38,174 bases of DNA from NCBI GenBank assembly GCA_043775015.1, contig JAYVSV010000102.1, positions 1 to 38,174 of the forward strand. The letters are read 5' to 3'. The translations under genes were made by a program, and so were the position numbers. The notes under the pieces were generated by a model. It did not search any database, was not told where the DNA came from, and saw only the letters and a program-made list of their open reading frames with translations. Within the stretch, counting starts at the first letter, position 1. Each line of letters opens with the position of its first letter. Source of the DNA: CANJXF01 sp043775015. GTDB taxonomy: Bacteria; Verrucomicrobiota; Verrucomicrobiia; Limisphaerales; CANJXF01. Shown piece by piece: positions 1 to 7,020 of this stretch.

Positions 1-1334
1 GCGTTTGTTCCCACGCGCACCGTCACCGTTCCGGTTGCAACCGGAACGGTGACTCCAGTCTGGCCTTTCAGCCAGCGAGGACAATTAGAAAGATACAAGC
101 GGCCAAGGTCAGGCCAGCCCTTCGACTCCAGGTAGCTGCGCAAAGCAACCAGAAGATTGCCGGTGAGGACATCGCACGCCTTCACGAAGAGTTGCCCGTA
201 GCCGCGCGAACTTTCGCCACAGATGAAGCGGCGCAGGATGAACCCGCTCAACATATCCAATGCGCTGACGAGGTCGCCATGGCTCAACTTTCCCTGCGCC
301 CTCCGGTGAAAGAGATTCAGGAGCAGCGGGTAAGTCGTCGAGCTTTCCAGTGCGTTTAGCTGTGCGAGTGCTGTGGTGACTTCCGGCGTTTGGTCCGCCT
401 TCCAGCCGTTGATGACCTCGTAGTAATCGGCAAAGCTCGAAAGCTCCTTCGTCAACTCCATCGGGGAGAACCCACTCCCCTCGTATCGTTCCTCGAAGGT
501 GTCGAACGTCGAGGCTGGCCGCACATACCTGCCGCCACGCATGAGAAAATCCCGGAAGAAATCCGAGAACGATTTGCCATCAAAGTTCTTGTCGGCGTCA
601 TGGAAGCGAGACTCCAGCGGACGCCAAAGGTCGCGGTCGAAGTCGTCGTGGTCATCGGGGCGGACGTGCATGAACACGAAGTTGCGGATGAGGTCCGCAG
701 AACCAAGGGGAACACCGGTGGAATTGAGGCTCTTAAAAATGTTGTAGGCGTTTTCGTGCTCAAGCGTCGCGCACATGAACTCCAACCACTGGCGCAGCAG
801 GTCGAACATGCCCTGGAGTTTCACATCCCACGACTCCGCCGAACCGTTGGCCAGTTTCCCCTCGAAATGCCTCAACGTTTCACCGATGCGGCCATGCACC
901 GGGGTTTCACCCTTGATCGCCGCGATGTAGTCACCTTTGTCGCTGGCTTTCGGGAACAGGCGAAAGTGTTCATCCGCCGACTTCCGATGGTGAACCAAGT
1001 AGTCGTTGTGAATTTCATCGGCCAGACCACTCACGCCATGCTCGCGTGCGCGATTCCGCAGCGCGATGAGCAGGATGGAAAGGGTCGTCAATCTCTGTTG
1101 GCCATCAACGAGGTGGAACGTGGTGTTCCTGCCGGGCTGTGGCAGTCCGGGGACGAAAACCAGAAAGCCCATGAAGTGCGCGCCAGTTCTGCCGGGCTGC
1201 TGTAGTTCCGTCAGGTTTTCCCAGAGCTTCTCCCATTGCGGCTCTTCCCAGCGGTAGTGCCGCTGAAAGACCGGAATCACATACTGGCTCGGCGAGTAAA
1301 GAATCGCTCCAAGGTTTGAGATTGTTGGCTTCAT
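1..1334 (-). CDS. DUF262 (GmrSD N-terminal-like) protein, 3' end outside window
   Basis: The frame is open from ATG at 1334 to the left edge, giving about 444 residues without a stop. Two hallmarks of DUF262 are visible: VFQRHYRW at residues 22-29 and DGQQRLTTL at 77-85. Family members include the N-terminal half of the GmrSD modified-DNA restriction enzymes and many proteins carried in type I restriction loci; the DGQQR region belongs to a ParB/Srx-like nucleotide-binding fold. The start codon overlaps the TGA of the Abi_C gene (ATGA), so the two are probably translationally coupled. A DUF1524 HNH domain would be expected near the C-terminus but is not in view. A nuclease or anti-phage role is inferred from the family and from the neighbours. 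The last visible codons include a perfect 32-bp palindrome. Confidence 0.85.
   Translation of the reverse strand, partial: MKPTISNLGAILYSPSQYVIPVFQRHYRWEEPQWEKLWENLTELQQPGRTGAHFMGFLVFVPGLPQPGRNTTFHLVDGQQRLTTLSILLIALRNRAREHGVSGLADEIHNDYLVHHRKSADEHFRLFPKASDKGDYIAAIKGETPVHGRIGETLRHFEGKLANGSAESWDVKLQGMFDLLRQWLEFMCATLEHENAYNIFKSLNSTGVPLGSADLIRNFVFMHVRPDDHDDFDRDLWRPLESRFHDADKNFDGKSFSDFFRDFLMRGGRYVRPASTFDTFEERYEGSGFSPMELTKELSSFADYYEVINGWKADQTPEVTTALAQLNALESSTTYPLLLNLFHRRAQGKLSHGDLVSALDMLSGFILRRFICGESSRGYGQLFVKACDVLTGNLLVALRSYLESKGWPDLGRLYLSNCPRWLKGQTGVTVPVATGTVTVRVGTN
22..53. repeat. perfect 32-bp palindrome inside DUF262 coding region
   Basis: The 32 bases read identically on both strands, centred on TTGCAA with no loop. 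On the minus strand they encode a Val/Thr-rich stretch (VTVPVATGTVTV) near the visible C-terminal end of the DUF262 protein. Confidence 0.9.
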
Positions 1335-2071
1335 GTTTTCTTCCTCGATTCCCACGTCTGCAAAAGAAACGTGGCCATTGCCCCTGACAGATTGACCGCC
1401 AGTTCCGCGTGACGCGGGGCTGGCTTTGCTCCCGACACGCCTTTGCCGTGCGCGTCGCTGTGTCGATTGCGTAACGCGCCCACGCCCTCAACAACGGTCT
1501 GGCAGCCGCCGAGGATTTGCTTGAACAACTGTTCGGTGTGCTGGCTGGGCGAAAGGTTGAGTTGTTTTGCCGTCTGCGAGTAGAGCTTCGGCAAGTCTGC
1601 GCTGTCGTCATACGTCGCGCCCGCCGCGTCGAGGATGTGTTTGCAGACGGATTCCAGCAGCGTGCGCGCCGCAGTAATCGCGCCTTCCGGGTCGGTGGCT
1701 CTGCGCTCCAGAGCCTTGTGCCAAGCCTCTTGAATGTAGGCAGAACTGATGGACTTCACCGTCGCTGTGATGGGTGCATCGCTTGGCGTGCGAGATTCCG
1801 TTTCCAACGTCGTCAGCAACGGATCGAACTCGTTGCGCAAGTATTCGCGACGCTCGGCATACGTGCCGAACTTGGGTTTGATGAAACTCCAAAACTCCGA
1901 CAGGTCGCGGCAGACGTGAACGAACCGAGGCAGCATCTTGGCAATGCGCGGATTCGCCATGTGTTCGTGGCGCAGACTCTTGTATTCCATGCTGTCGCCG
2001 CTGCCGCCCGTCGCATGTGAGACGAGCATGATTTTCAACGACTCAATCTTGTTAATCAGTTCGTCGTTCAC
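1331..2071 (-). CDS. abortive infection family protein (Abi_C domain)
   Basis: This is a 246-residue protein starting at GTG 2071, three bases after the stop of the hsd remnant. The C-terminal third (about residues 140-240) matches my memory of the Abi_C domain: an ALRNRHSDAHG core followed by a helix with RHAELAVNLSGAMATF. The N-terminal half has no motif I recognise. Such genes commonly sit between hsdS and hsdR in type I restriction-modification loci, and some are linked to abortive phage infection; the function here is inferred. The TGA overlaps the ATG of the DUF262 gene. No signal peptide or membrane segment is visible. Confidence 0.8.
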   Translation of the reverse strand: MNDELINKIESLKIMLVSHATGGSGDSMEYKSLRHEHMANPRIAKMLPRFVHVCRDLSEFWSFIKPKFGTYAERREYLRNEFDPLLTTLETESRTPSDAPITATVKSISSAYIQEAWHKALERRATDPEGAITAARTLLESVCKHILDAAGATYDDSADLPKLYSQTAKQLNLSPSQHTEQLFKQILGGCQTVVEGVGALRNRHSDAHGKGVSGAKPAPRHAELAVNLSGAMATFLLQTWESRKKT

Positions 2072-2074
2072 GGC

Positions 2075-2263
2075 TCAGTTCTCCGAAAGGTTCACCCGCC
2101 CCGACAGCAGACGCGGCGGCAGCAGGTCGCGCGTCCGGCGGATGTTTTGGATTTGCGCTTCAAGGGTCGCGATTCGTCCCAGCGCGGCGGCGGCAAATGT
2201 CGTGACGCGATTCTCCAACGTGTCGGTGTGGCTGTCTTTTTCCGATGGAGCGGTCCAGTGCAT
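2075..2263 (-). pseudogene. hsdM'-'hsdS deletion fusion (type I restriction-modification scar)
   Basis: A 62-codon ORF begins MHWTAPSEKDSHTDTLENR, which resembles the start of one branch of HsdM methyltransferases (typically APSEKD..T.TLEKRLW). It then passes without a break into IRRTRDLLPPRLLSGRV, the hallmark C-terminal tail of HsdS specificity subunits. An in-frame deletion removing most of hsdM and hsdS would explain this. Both ends are in the order expected for hsdM-hsdS, with an Abi_C gene immediately downstream. The HsdS tail is a strong match by eye; the HsdM start is from memory and less certain. The product cannot be an active methyltransferase. The frame continues upstream to a possible start near 2308, but those residues do not look like part of either family. 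Confidence 0.6.
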
Positions 2264-2373
2264 GATTGCCGGGCGAGCATACCAACGAGTTTCCATTCCA
2301 ACAAGCACCGCCTCCAGAGCGAGCGTAGAATCCGAACGTGTCGCCCTTTCCGGGCTTGGTGAATCTGGTGGGC

Positions 2374-2618
2374 GCTGAACCCAGGGCGTTGCCCTGGGCT
2401 ATCCTCTGTCGGGCTTGCAGCCCTTTTGCGTGGTTGGCGGTTTCTTTTGCGACTCCGCGTCTTTGCCTTAAACCGAATCAGCGTTCATCAGCGGTCGGGA
2501 ACACCTCATCCGGCTTCGCCACCTTCTCCCCATCCGATGCGGAGAAGGAATGTTTTGCGTTCTCTGCGTTCTGTTGCGGCAAATTGAATCCGTGTCCATC
2601 GGTGTTCATCCGTGGTTC
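2374..2618. repeat. mosaic of short dispersed repeat words, non-coding
   Basis: This gene-free stretch between the hsd scar and the AraC fragment is built of short sequence words rather than decaying codons: an 'accession' containing GGGCGTTGCCCTGGGCTAT (about 2383-2402), a CTCCGCGTCTTTGCC word (about 2452-2466), AATCAGCGTTCATCAGCGGT (2475-2494), a CACCTTCTCCCCATCCGATG word (2519-2538) and a GTGTTCATCCGTGGTTC word (2602-2618). From experience such words recur as interspersed repeats in environmental Verrucomicrobia and Planctomycetes genomes and produce spurious small ORFs. Copy number in this genome cannot be seen from the window. Confidence 0.6.
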
Positions 2619-2621
2619 ACA

Positions 2622-2786
2622 TCACCGTTGCTGACGGTAATCGCTCGGAGTGAGTCCGGTTTCCCGGCGGAAGAGTTGCGCGAAATGGCTGGGATTGGCG
2701 TAGCCGACGTCAAGCGCCACAGTCACCACGCTCTGCTGTTGCTTCAGGCATTGGCATGCGCCAAAGATGAAAGAGAGCGATGCCAT
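2622..2786 (-). pseudogene. AraC-family regulator, C-terminal HTH remnant
   Basis: A 54-codon frame from ATG 2786 encodes VALDVGYANPSHFAQLF followed by RRETGLTPSDYRQQR and a stop. This is the second helix-turn-helix and C-terminal end of an AraC/XylS-type activator. The first helix-turn-helix and the whole sensor domain are missing: upstream codons (MASLSFIFGACQC) do not match the family. It is a truncated remnant beside the repeat mosaic and 123 bp from the divergent thiH gene, so it is unlikely to regulate anything on its own. Confidence 0.75.
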
Positions 2787-2909
2787 TGTAAGGCTTTTGG
2801 CAGATCAAAAGGCGGTGCCTTAGGTTGCCGTTTTGTTTGACTTAAAAGTTCACCTTTCTTTCCTCTAAGTAAAATTGACCCCCCTGCCGTCAGTGCTACC
2901 CTTTTCGAG

Positions 2910-4178
2910 ATGAGTTTCGTTGCAGAATTTAATTCGATGCATTTGGAAGCGTTGGTGAAACGTTCCCAGGACACGACGTCCGCACTGGCACGCGAAACGG
3001 TGGCAAAAACTAAACTTTCGCTCGCCGATTTTGCGCAGATCATCTCTCCAGCCGCGTCGGAGTTGCTCGAAGCGCTCTGCCGCCGCTCGCAGCAAATCAC
3101 CCAACAACGATTCGGCAAAGTCATTCGTCTTTTCGCGCCACTCTATCTTTCCAACGAATGCATCAACAACTGTTCGTATTGCGGCTTTTCCCGCGACAAC
3201 GCGATTCTCCGCGTGACGCTTTCCGTCGATGAAGTTGTCCGGGAAGCGCGCTCTTTGGCAGAACAAGGCTTTCGCAACATTTTACTCGTCGCGGGCGAAC
3301 ATCCAAAATTTGTTTCCAGCGGTTACATGGCCGAATGCGTCGCCGCGTTGCATGAAGAAATTCCCAGCATCTCGCTCGAAGTCGGACCGATGGAAGCCGA
3401 AGAATATCGTCCGCTCGTTGAAGCCGGTGCGGATGGCCTCGTCGTTTATCAGGAAACGTACGACCGGAAAGTCTATGGTGAAATGCACACCGCCGGGCCG
3501 AAACGCAATTTCGATTGGCGGCTCGAAACGCCGGAACGCGCCTACGCCGCCGGTTTTCGCCGACTCGGTATCGGCGCGCTGTTCGGTTTGAGCGACTGGC
3601 GACTCGAAGCATTGAGCCTCGCCGCGCACGCTGATTATTTGCTGCGCCATTGTTGGAAAGCGCAGATCACGATTTCTTTGCCGCGGCTGCGTCCGTGCGC
3701 CGGAGATTTTCAACCGCTCACCACGCTCAATGACCGCGAACTCGTGCAACTCGTCTGCGCCTTCCGCCTCATGTTTCCAGATGTCGGCCTTGTCCTCTCA
3801 ACGCGCGAACCGGCCACTTTGCGCGACGCGCTTTTCCCGCTCGGCATCACGATGATCAGCGCGGGCAGCCACACCGAACCCGGCGGCTACACCGGCGCCG
3901 GTAAAGAAAAAATTCATCAAACCGTGCGCGGAAAAATCGTCGAACTCGCCGCCGGTGCCAGCGAATGGGCGACGGCGGGGCGAGCGTCCTCGCGAGCCGC
4001 TGCAACAGAAGAAAACGGAGGCTCGTCAGGAGCCTCGCCCCACCAGAATCACGCCACCAACGCCACCGGCCAATTTGAAATCGCCGACAACCGCTCACCC
4101 GAACGCGTCGCCGAACGAATCCGCCAACTCGGCTACGAACCGGTTTGGAAAGATTGGGACACGGCGTTGATGGCTTAG
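2910..4178 (+). CDS. thiH: 2-iminoacetate synthase ThiH (radical SAM)
   Basis: The 422-residue product cleaves tyrosine to dehydroglycine for thiazole formation in thiamine synthesis. The radical-SAM iron-sulfur cluster motif is C84-x3-C88-x2-C91 (NECINNCSYCGF), followed by the family core VYQETYDRKVYGEMH, SLPRLRPCAGDF and ISAGSHTEPGGY, and the C-terminal QFEIADNRSP...YEPVWKDWD block. It is longer than the usual 370-380 residues because of a low-complexity insertion at roughly residues 340-385, which contains a palindromic repeat (3974-4044) in frame. The start is ATG 2910. The AraC fragment is divergent upstream. No TPP riboswitch was recognised in the leader. Downstream are a toxin-antitoxin pair and thiS. 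thiG is not in the window. Confidence 0.95.
   Translation: MSFVAEFNSMHLEALVKRSQDTTSALARETVAKTKLSLADFAQIISPAASELLEALCRRSQQITQQRFGKVIRLFAPLYLSNECINNCSYCGFSRDNAILRVTLSVDEVVREARSLAEQGFRNILLVAGEHPKFVSSGYMAECVAALHEEIPSISLEVGPMEAEEYRPLVEAGADGLVVYQETYDRKVYGEMHTAGPKRNFDWRLETPERAYAAGFRRLGIGALFGLSDWRLEALSLAAHADYLLRHCWKAQITISLPRLRPCAGDFQPLTTLNDRELVQLVCAFRLMFPDVGLVLSTREPATLRDALFPLGITMISAGSHTEPGGYTGAGKEKIHQTVRGKIVELAAGASEWATAGRASSRAAATEENGGSSGASPHQNHATNATGQFEIADNRSPERVAERIRQLGYEPVWKDWDTALMA
3974..4044. repeat. in-frame imperfect palindromic element inside thiH
   Basis: Two 25-bp arms (3974-3998 and 4020-4044) are inverted copies matching at 20 of 25 positions, sharing GGGGCGAG, TCCT and CGAGCC blocks around a 21-nt loop. 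The element adds about 24 residues (GRASSRAAATEENGGSSG region) between the conserved GGYTGAGKE and QFEIAD segments of ThiH. Confidence 0.8.
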
Positions 4179-4217
4179 GGACTTGCCGCCGCAAAGCGGA
4201 AGGATTAGCTTTCGCCC

Positions 4218-4439
4218 ATGAGCGCAGTTTCCCAAGAGTTGATTGATATAGTGGATAAATTGCCGGAAGAAAAAGCGCGCGAGGTCGTGGACTTCGCAAG
4301 ATTTCTCAAGCAACAAACCAGTGATCTCGAATGGGAACGCATTATCAGCGATGCGCGGCCACGTCCAAAGTTAAATGCCTTCGTCGCCGAAGCGTTGCGT
4401 GAAGGAACCGCCCAACCGCTTGACCCGTCCAAACTGTGA
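4218..4439 (+). CDS. antitoxin, DUF2281/VapB-like
   Basis: This is a 73-residue protein with an N-terminal helix (ELIDIVDKLPEEKAREVVDFARFLKQQ) typical of small antitoxins of the DUF2281 type, followed by a charged tail (FVAEALREGTAQPLDPSKL) likely to wrap the toxin. An AAGGA ribosome-binding site lies at about 4200-4204, upstream of ATG 4218. The stop overlaps the GTG start of the toxin (GTGA). It is expected to neutralise the toxin and autoregulate the pair, but no operator is recognisable. It lies 39 bp after thiH on the same strand, so the pair probably shares the thi transcript. Confidence 0.75.
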   Translation: MSAVSQELIDIVDKLPEEKAREVVDFARFLKQQTSDLEWERIISDARPRPKLNAFVAEALREGTAQPLDPSKL

Positions 4440-4699
4440 TTTCCCAAGTTCGCCCTTCCTTTTGGCGTGCTTATGAACGGCTCGCACCGTCGGTCAAACA
4501 ACGCGCCAGAGTCGCGTGGCAACTCTTTGCGCAAAACCCCGATCACCCCTCATTGCGTTTTAAAAAACTTCAGGGCGGCGACAATCTCTGGTCAGTGCGC
4601 ATCACCGAACAATACCGCGCAGTCGGAGTTCGATCCGGCGACACCATCGAATGGATTTGGATCGGGTCGCACAATGAGTTCGATAATTTATTTTCGTGA
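4436..4699 (+). CDS. RelE/ParE-superfamily toxin
   Basis: The 87-residue product has the layout of small RelE/ParE or HigB-like toxins: an N-terminal helix (FWRAYERLAPSVKQRARVAWQLF), a PSLRFKKLQGGDNLWSVRI strand pair, and a C-terminal EQYRAVGVRSGDTIEWIWIGSHNEFD sheet. Most such toxins are ribosome-dependent or free mRNA interferases; which kind this is cannot be read from the sequence. It starts at GTG 4436, overlapping the antitoxin stop, and its own TGA overlaps the GTG start of thiS at 4696. The toxin is therefore wedged between thiamine genes with 4-nt overlaps on both sides. Confidence 0.8.
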   Translation: MISQVRPSFWRAYERLAPSVKQRARVAWQLFAQNPDHPSLRFKKLQGGDNLWSVRITEQYRAVGVRSGDTIEWIWIGSHNEFDNLFS

Positions 4700-4905
4700 A
4701 CGCCAGTTCCGTCATTGCCAATGGTTCCTCAACCGAAGCCAAGCTGCCTTGCACGCTGGAAGATTTTCTCCTCGCGCAAAAACTTTTGCCGCGCAGCGTC
4801 GTGATCGAGCTCAACGGCGAAGCCGTTGCACCTTCGGAATTTTCCAAGCGCCAGCTCGCGCCGGGTGACAAACTTGAAATCGTCAAAATTGTTGCAGGCG
4901 GTTGA
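4696..4905 (+). CDS. thiS: sulfur carrier protein ThiS
   Basis: A 69-residue ubiquitin-fold protein ending in the required Gly-Gly (IVKIVAGG), which ThiF adenylates and which carries the thiocarboxylate sulfur to ThiG for thiazole synthesis. Family features are VIELNGEAVAPSEFSKRQL and the GDKLEIVKIV strand. The start is GTG 4696, overlapping the toxin TGA. The N-terminus (MNASSVIANGSSTEAKLP) is slightly longer than usual. Translation is probably coupled to the toxin gene, so toxin and ThiS levels may be linked (inference). Confidence 0.9.
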   Translation: MNASSVIANGSSTEAKLPCTLEDFLLAQKLLPRSVVIELNGEAVAPSEFSKRQLAPGDKLEIVKIVAGG

Positions 4906-4938
4906 CGATTTCTGCTTTTGCGCTAAATCTCTTTTCCT

Positions 4939-4994
4939 GGCTGGTTGCGCAGCAACGCAGCCCTACCTTGATGCGGTAGGGCGGAACTGCCGCT
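4939..4994. repeat. cluster of small hairpins in thiS-mscS gap
   Basis: Three short inverted repeats follow each other: GGCTG-TTGC paired with GCAA-CAGCC (4939-4962), CCCTACC/GGTAGGG (4961-4967 and 4975-4981), and GCGG/CCGC just after. No T-run follows, so an intrinsic terminator is not supported. The wording resembles a dispersed repeat rather than a unique leader. Confidence 0.5.
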
Positions 4995-5015
4995 CCGCTC
5001 AGATTTTTGCCGACT

Positions 5016-6329
5016 ATGAAATGGAAGTTTGAAACATATTTTCGCGGATTCATTGTGCTTCTCGCGCTGACTCTTTTCTGGAGTTTTTGGGCGGAAGCGC
5101 AGGAAACAAAACCCACCAATGCGGTTGCAAAAGCGGCTGCCGCGCAAAAAGCAATCGATCCCATCATCAGTCTTCCATCCGTCTTGCGGACCAACGAAAC
5201 GCTGCTCACTTTTGGTTTGGATCGCGTCAGTGTTTTGCAGGGAGAAATCGGCGGAAATCCAAAGTGGAAATATCTCGCATCACTCATCTACATCATTCTC
5301 GCGTTTTACATTTCCAAGTTCTTCGATTTTCTCACGCGCATCTGGCTGAAAAAATGGGCGGGCAAAACCGAAACCAAATTCGACGATCTCCTGCTCGATC
5401 TGCTGAACGGCCCCGTCAAAATAGTTTCGTTCGTCATTTTTCTGCACATCGGCCTGAGCATTTTTTCCTGGCCGCCGGCGGTGAATCAAATTTTTGCCAA
5501 AGGGCTGAATCTGATCGTGATTTGCTCTTTCGTTTACCTGTTGCTCAAAGCCGTTGATCTGTCCGTCGGCTATTGGAAACTCCGTGTTTCCTCCGGCGAC
5601 GATAAATCATTCGACGAACAATTATTTCCCGTCGTCCGAAAAAGTCTGAAGGTGTTCGTGCTGGTCGTCGCATTCCTGTTCATTTGCGAAAACGTTTTTA
5701 ATCAAGACATCAAGGCAATCATCACGTCGCTTTCCATCGGCGGTCTGGCGATTGGCTTGGCTGCGCAGGATACGCTGGCGAATTTCTTCGGTGCCGTGGT
5801 CGTCTTTGCCGATAAACCGTTTCGCCTCGGAGATACCATCAAGCTTTCCGAAGTGGAAGGCGTGGTCGAATCCATCGGCCTGCGCAGCACCCGGGTGCGA
5901 AATGTCGATGGTCATCTCATCACCGTCCCAAATAAAACGATGGGTAACGCGACGATCACGAACATCACGAGCCGTCCCAACATCAAATCGATTATCAACG
6001 TCGGGCTGACCTACGACACTTCGACCGAAAAATTAAAACGCGCGCTGTCCATTTTGGAGGAGGTTTACAAAGCGCACCCAAAGACGCACGACGTGTTGAT
6101 CGCGTTCAACAAATTTGCCGATTCGTCGTTAAACATCCAGGTCGTTCACTGGTGGAAATCAACAGACCAGAAGGAGCAGCTTCTGGGAATGCAGGAATTG
6201 AATCTCGCGCTCAAGAAACGTTTTGATGATGAACAAATCAGTTTCGCGTTCCCCAGCCAGACGGTTTATTTGAAGCAAGATTCGGACTGGCAAATCGAGA
6301 GCGCGGCGCAGAAGCCTGAGAATAGTTGA
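5016..6329 (+). CDS. MscS-family mechanosensitive ion channel
   Basis: The 437-residue protein opens with a signal-like segment (RGFIVLLALTLFWSFWAEAQ), then an exported linker of about 60 residues and five transmembrane segments (about residues 88-108, 143-160, 170-188, 215-233 and the pore helix around 240-270). The pore and first beta domain are diagnostic: ITSLSIGGLAIGLAAQDTL, NFFGAVVVFADKPFRLGD and VRNVDGHLITVPNKTM. The C-terminal cytoplasmic alpha/beta domain follows. Channels of this family release solutes on hypo-osmotic shock. ATG 5016 is preferred to an in-frame TTG at 5007. It converges with the TauE gene, with a long palindrome between the two stops. Confidence 0.9.
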   Translation: MKWKFETYFRGFIVLLALTLFWSFWAEAQETKPTNAVAKAAAAQKAIDPIISLPSVLRTNETLLTFGLDRVSVLQGEIGGNPKWKYLASLIYIILAFYISKFFDFLTRIWLKKWAGKTETKFDDLLLDLLNGPVKIVSFVIFLHIGLSIFSWPPAVNQIFAKGLNLIVICSFVYLLLKAVDLSVGYWKLRVSSGDDKSFDEQLFPVVRKSLKVFVLVVAFLFICENVFNQDIKAIITSLSIGGLAIGLAAQDTLANFFGAVVVFADKPFRLGDTIKLSEVEGVVESIGLRSTRVRNVDGHLITVPNKTMGNATITNITSRPNIKSIINVGLTYDTSTEKLKRALSILEEVYKAHPKTHDVLIAFNKFADSSLNIQVVHWWKSTDQKEQLLGMQELNLALKKRFDDEQISFAFPSQTVYLKQDSDWQIESAAQKPENS

Positions 6330-6335
6330 AAAGGC

Positions 6336-6416
6336 GTCTCGCGACGGACGCGAAGGTTGCGACGGGACAGGGAACGGAATCTTTCTCCTTCGCAACCTTC
6401 GCGCCCGTCGCGAGAC
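6336..6416. repeat. long inverted repeat between convergent mscS and tauE
   Basis: The 27-bp arms 6336-6362 and 6390-6416 match at 26 of 27 positions around a 27-nt loop. The element starts 7 bp after the MscS stop and ends 5 bp before the TauE stop, filling the whole gap. It could act as a bidirectional transcription barrier, although there is no T-tract typical of an intrinsic terminator. Confidence 0.85.
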
Positions 6417-6420
6417 ATCT

Positions 6421-6777
6421 TCACTTGAAGAACAACAAACGACAGCCGACCAACACGAGAAAGCCGCCGAATGTTTTTTTCAAATTGTCCGCTGAGATAA
6501 CGGTGGTCAGCCATGCGCCGCCGAATCCGCCGAGGATAGCCATCGGTGCCAGCGAAAGCGCGATTTTCCAATCGACGTTGCCTTGCGAAAAATGTTTGTA
6601 GGTTCCCATCAACGCCGTCGGAATAATCACCGCCAATGAAGTTCCCACCGCCGTTTTGATCGGCACGTTCATGAAAAACATCATGGCCGGAACCATCACG
6701 ATACCGCCGCCGACTCCAAACAAACCGCTCGCGATGCCGCTGACCAACCCGATTAAACCGGCTGTCAAAAAATTCAT
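6421..6777 (-). CDS. half-size TauE/SafE-family membrane protein
   Basis: The 118-residue product is very hydrophobic and begins with the family signature GLVSGIASGLFGVGGGIVMVP followed by AVGTSLAVIIPTALMG. Full-length TauE/SafE proteins (sulfite, sulfoacetate or other anion exporters) are about 250 residues with two such repeats. This protein has only the first repeat plus GGFGGAWLTTVIS and a final helix. It may dimerise as known half-size members do, or be truncated: its stop lies 5 bp from a long palindrome. The substrate cannot be inferred. ATG 6777 is the first residue of a clean membrane helix. Confidence 0.85.
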   Translation of the reverse strand: MNFLTAGLIGLVSGIASGLFGVGGGIVMVPAMMFFMNVPIKTAVGTSLAVIIPTALMGTYKHFSQGNVDWKIALSLAPMAILGGFGGAWLTTVISADNLKKTFGGFLVLVGCRLLFFK

Positions 6778-7020
6778 GACTGGTTATTGCCGGGCGCAGG
6801 GGAATCGGACAACTGTTTTTTCTGCGGAATCGACGTGTGGCCGACAAAAGCCTGGCACCCGTGCTTGCTGAGAGAAGAAAGCCTAATTGAACCGGCGGTC
6901 GCGCTTGAGAAAAAAGTTTGATTCCGTGCCTCGACCGTGCGCAATCCTGTTGGAGTCCGTGCGAGAAGCGATGCAGCAACCAGCATCCGAGTCTGCGGAA
7001 CAAGAAAGGAAAGTGAGCGC

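Noticed and set aside
2787..2909. TPP riboswitch in the thiH leader
   Set aside because: The conserved CUGAGA and ACC-CUUUGAACCUGA-type blocks were looked for and not found in the 123-base leader.
6937..7020. Longer N-terminus for the lipoprotein
   Set aside because: It would put 28 polar residues before the lipoprotein signal; ATG 7021 has a good ribosome-binding site.
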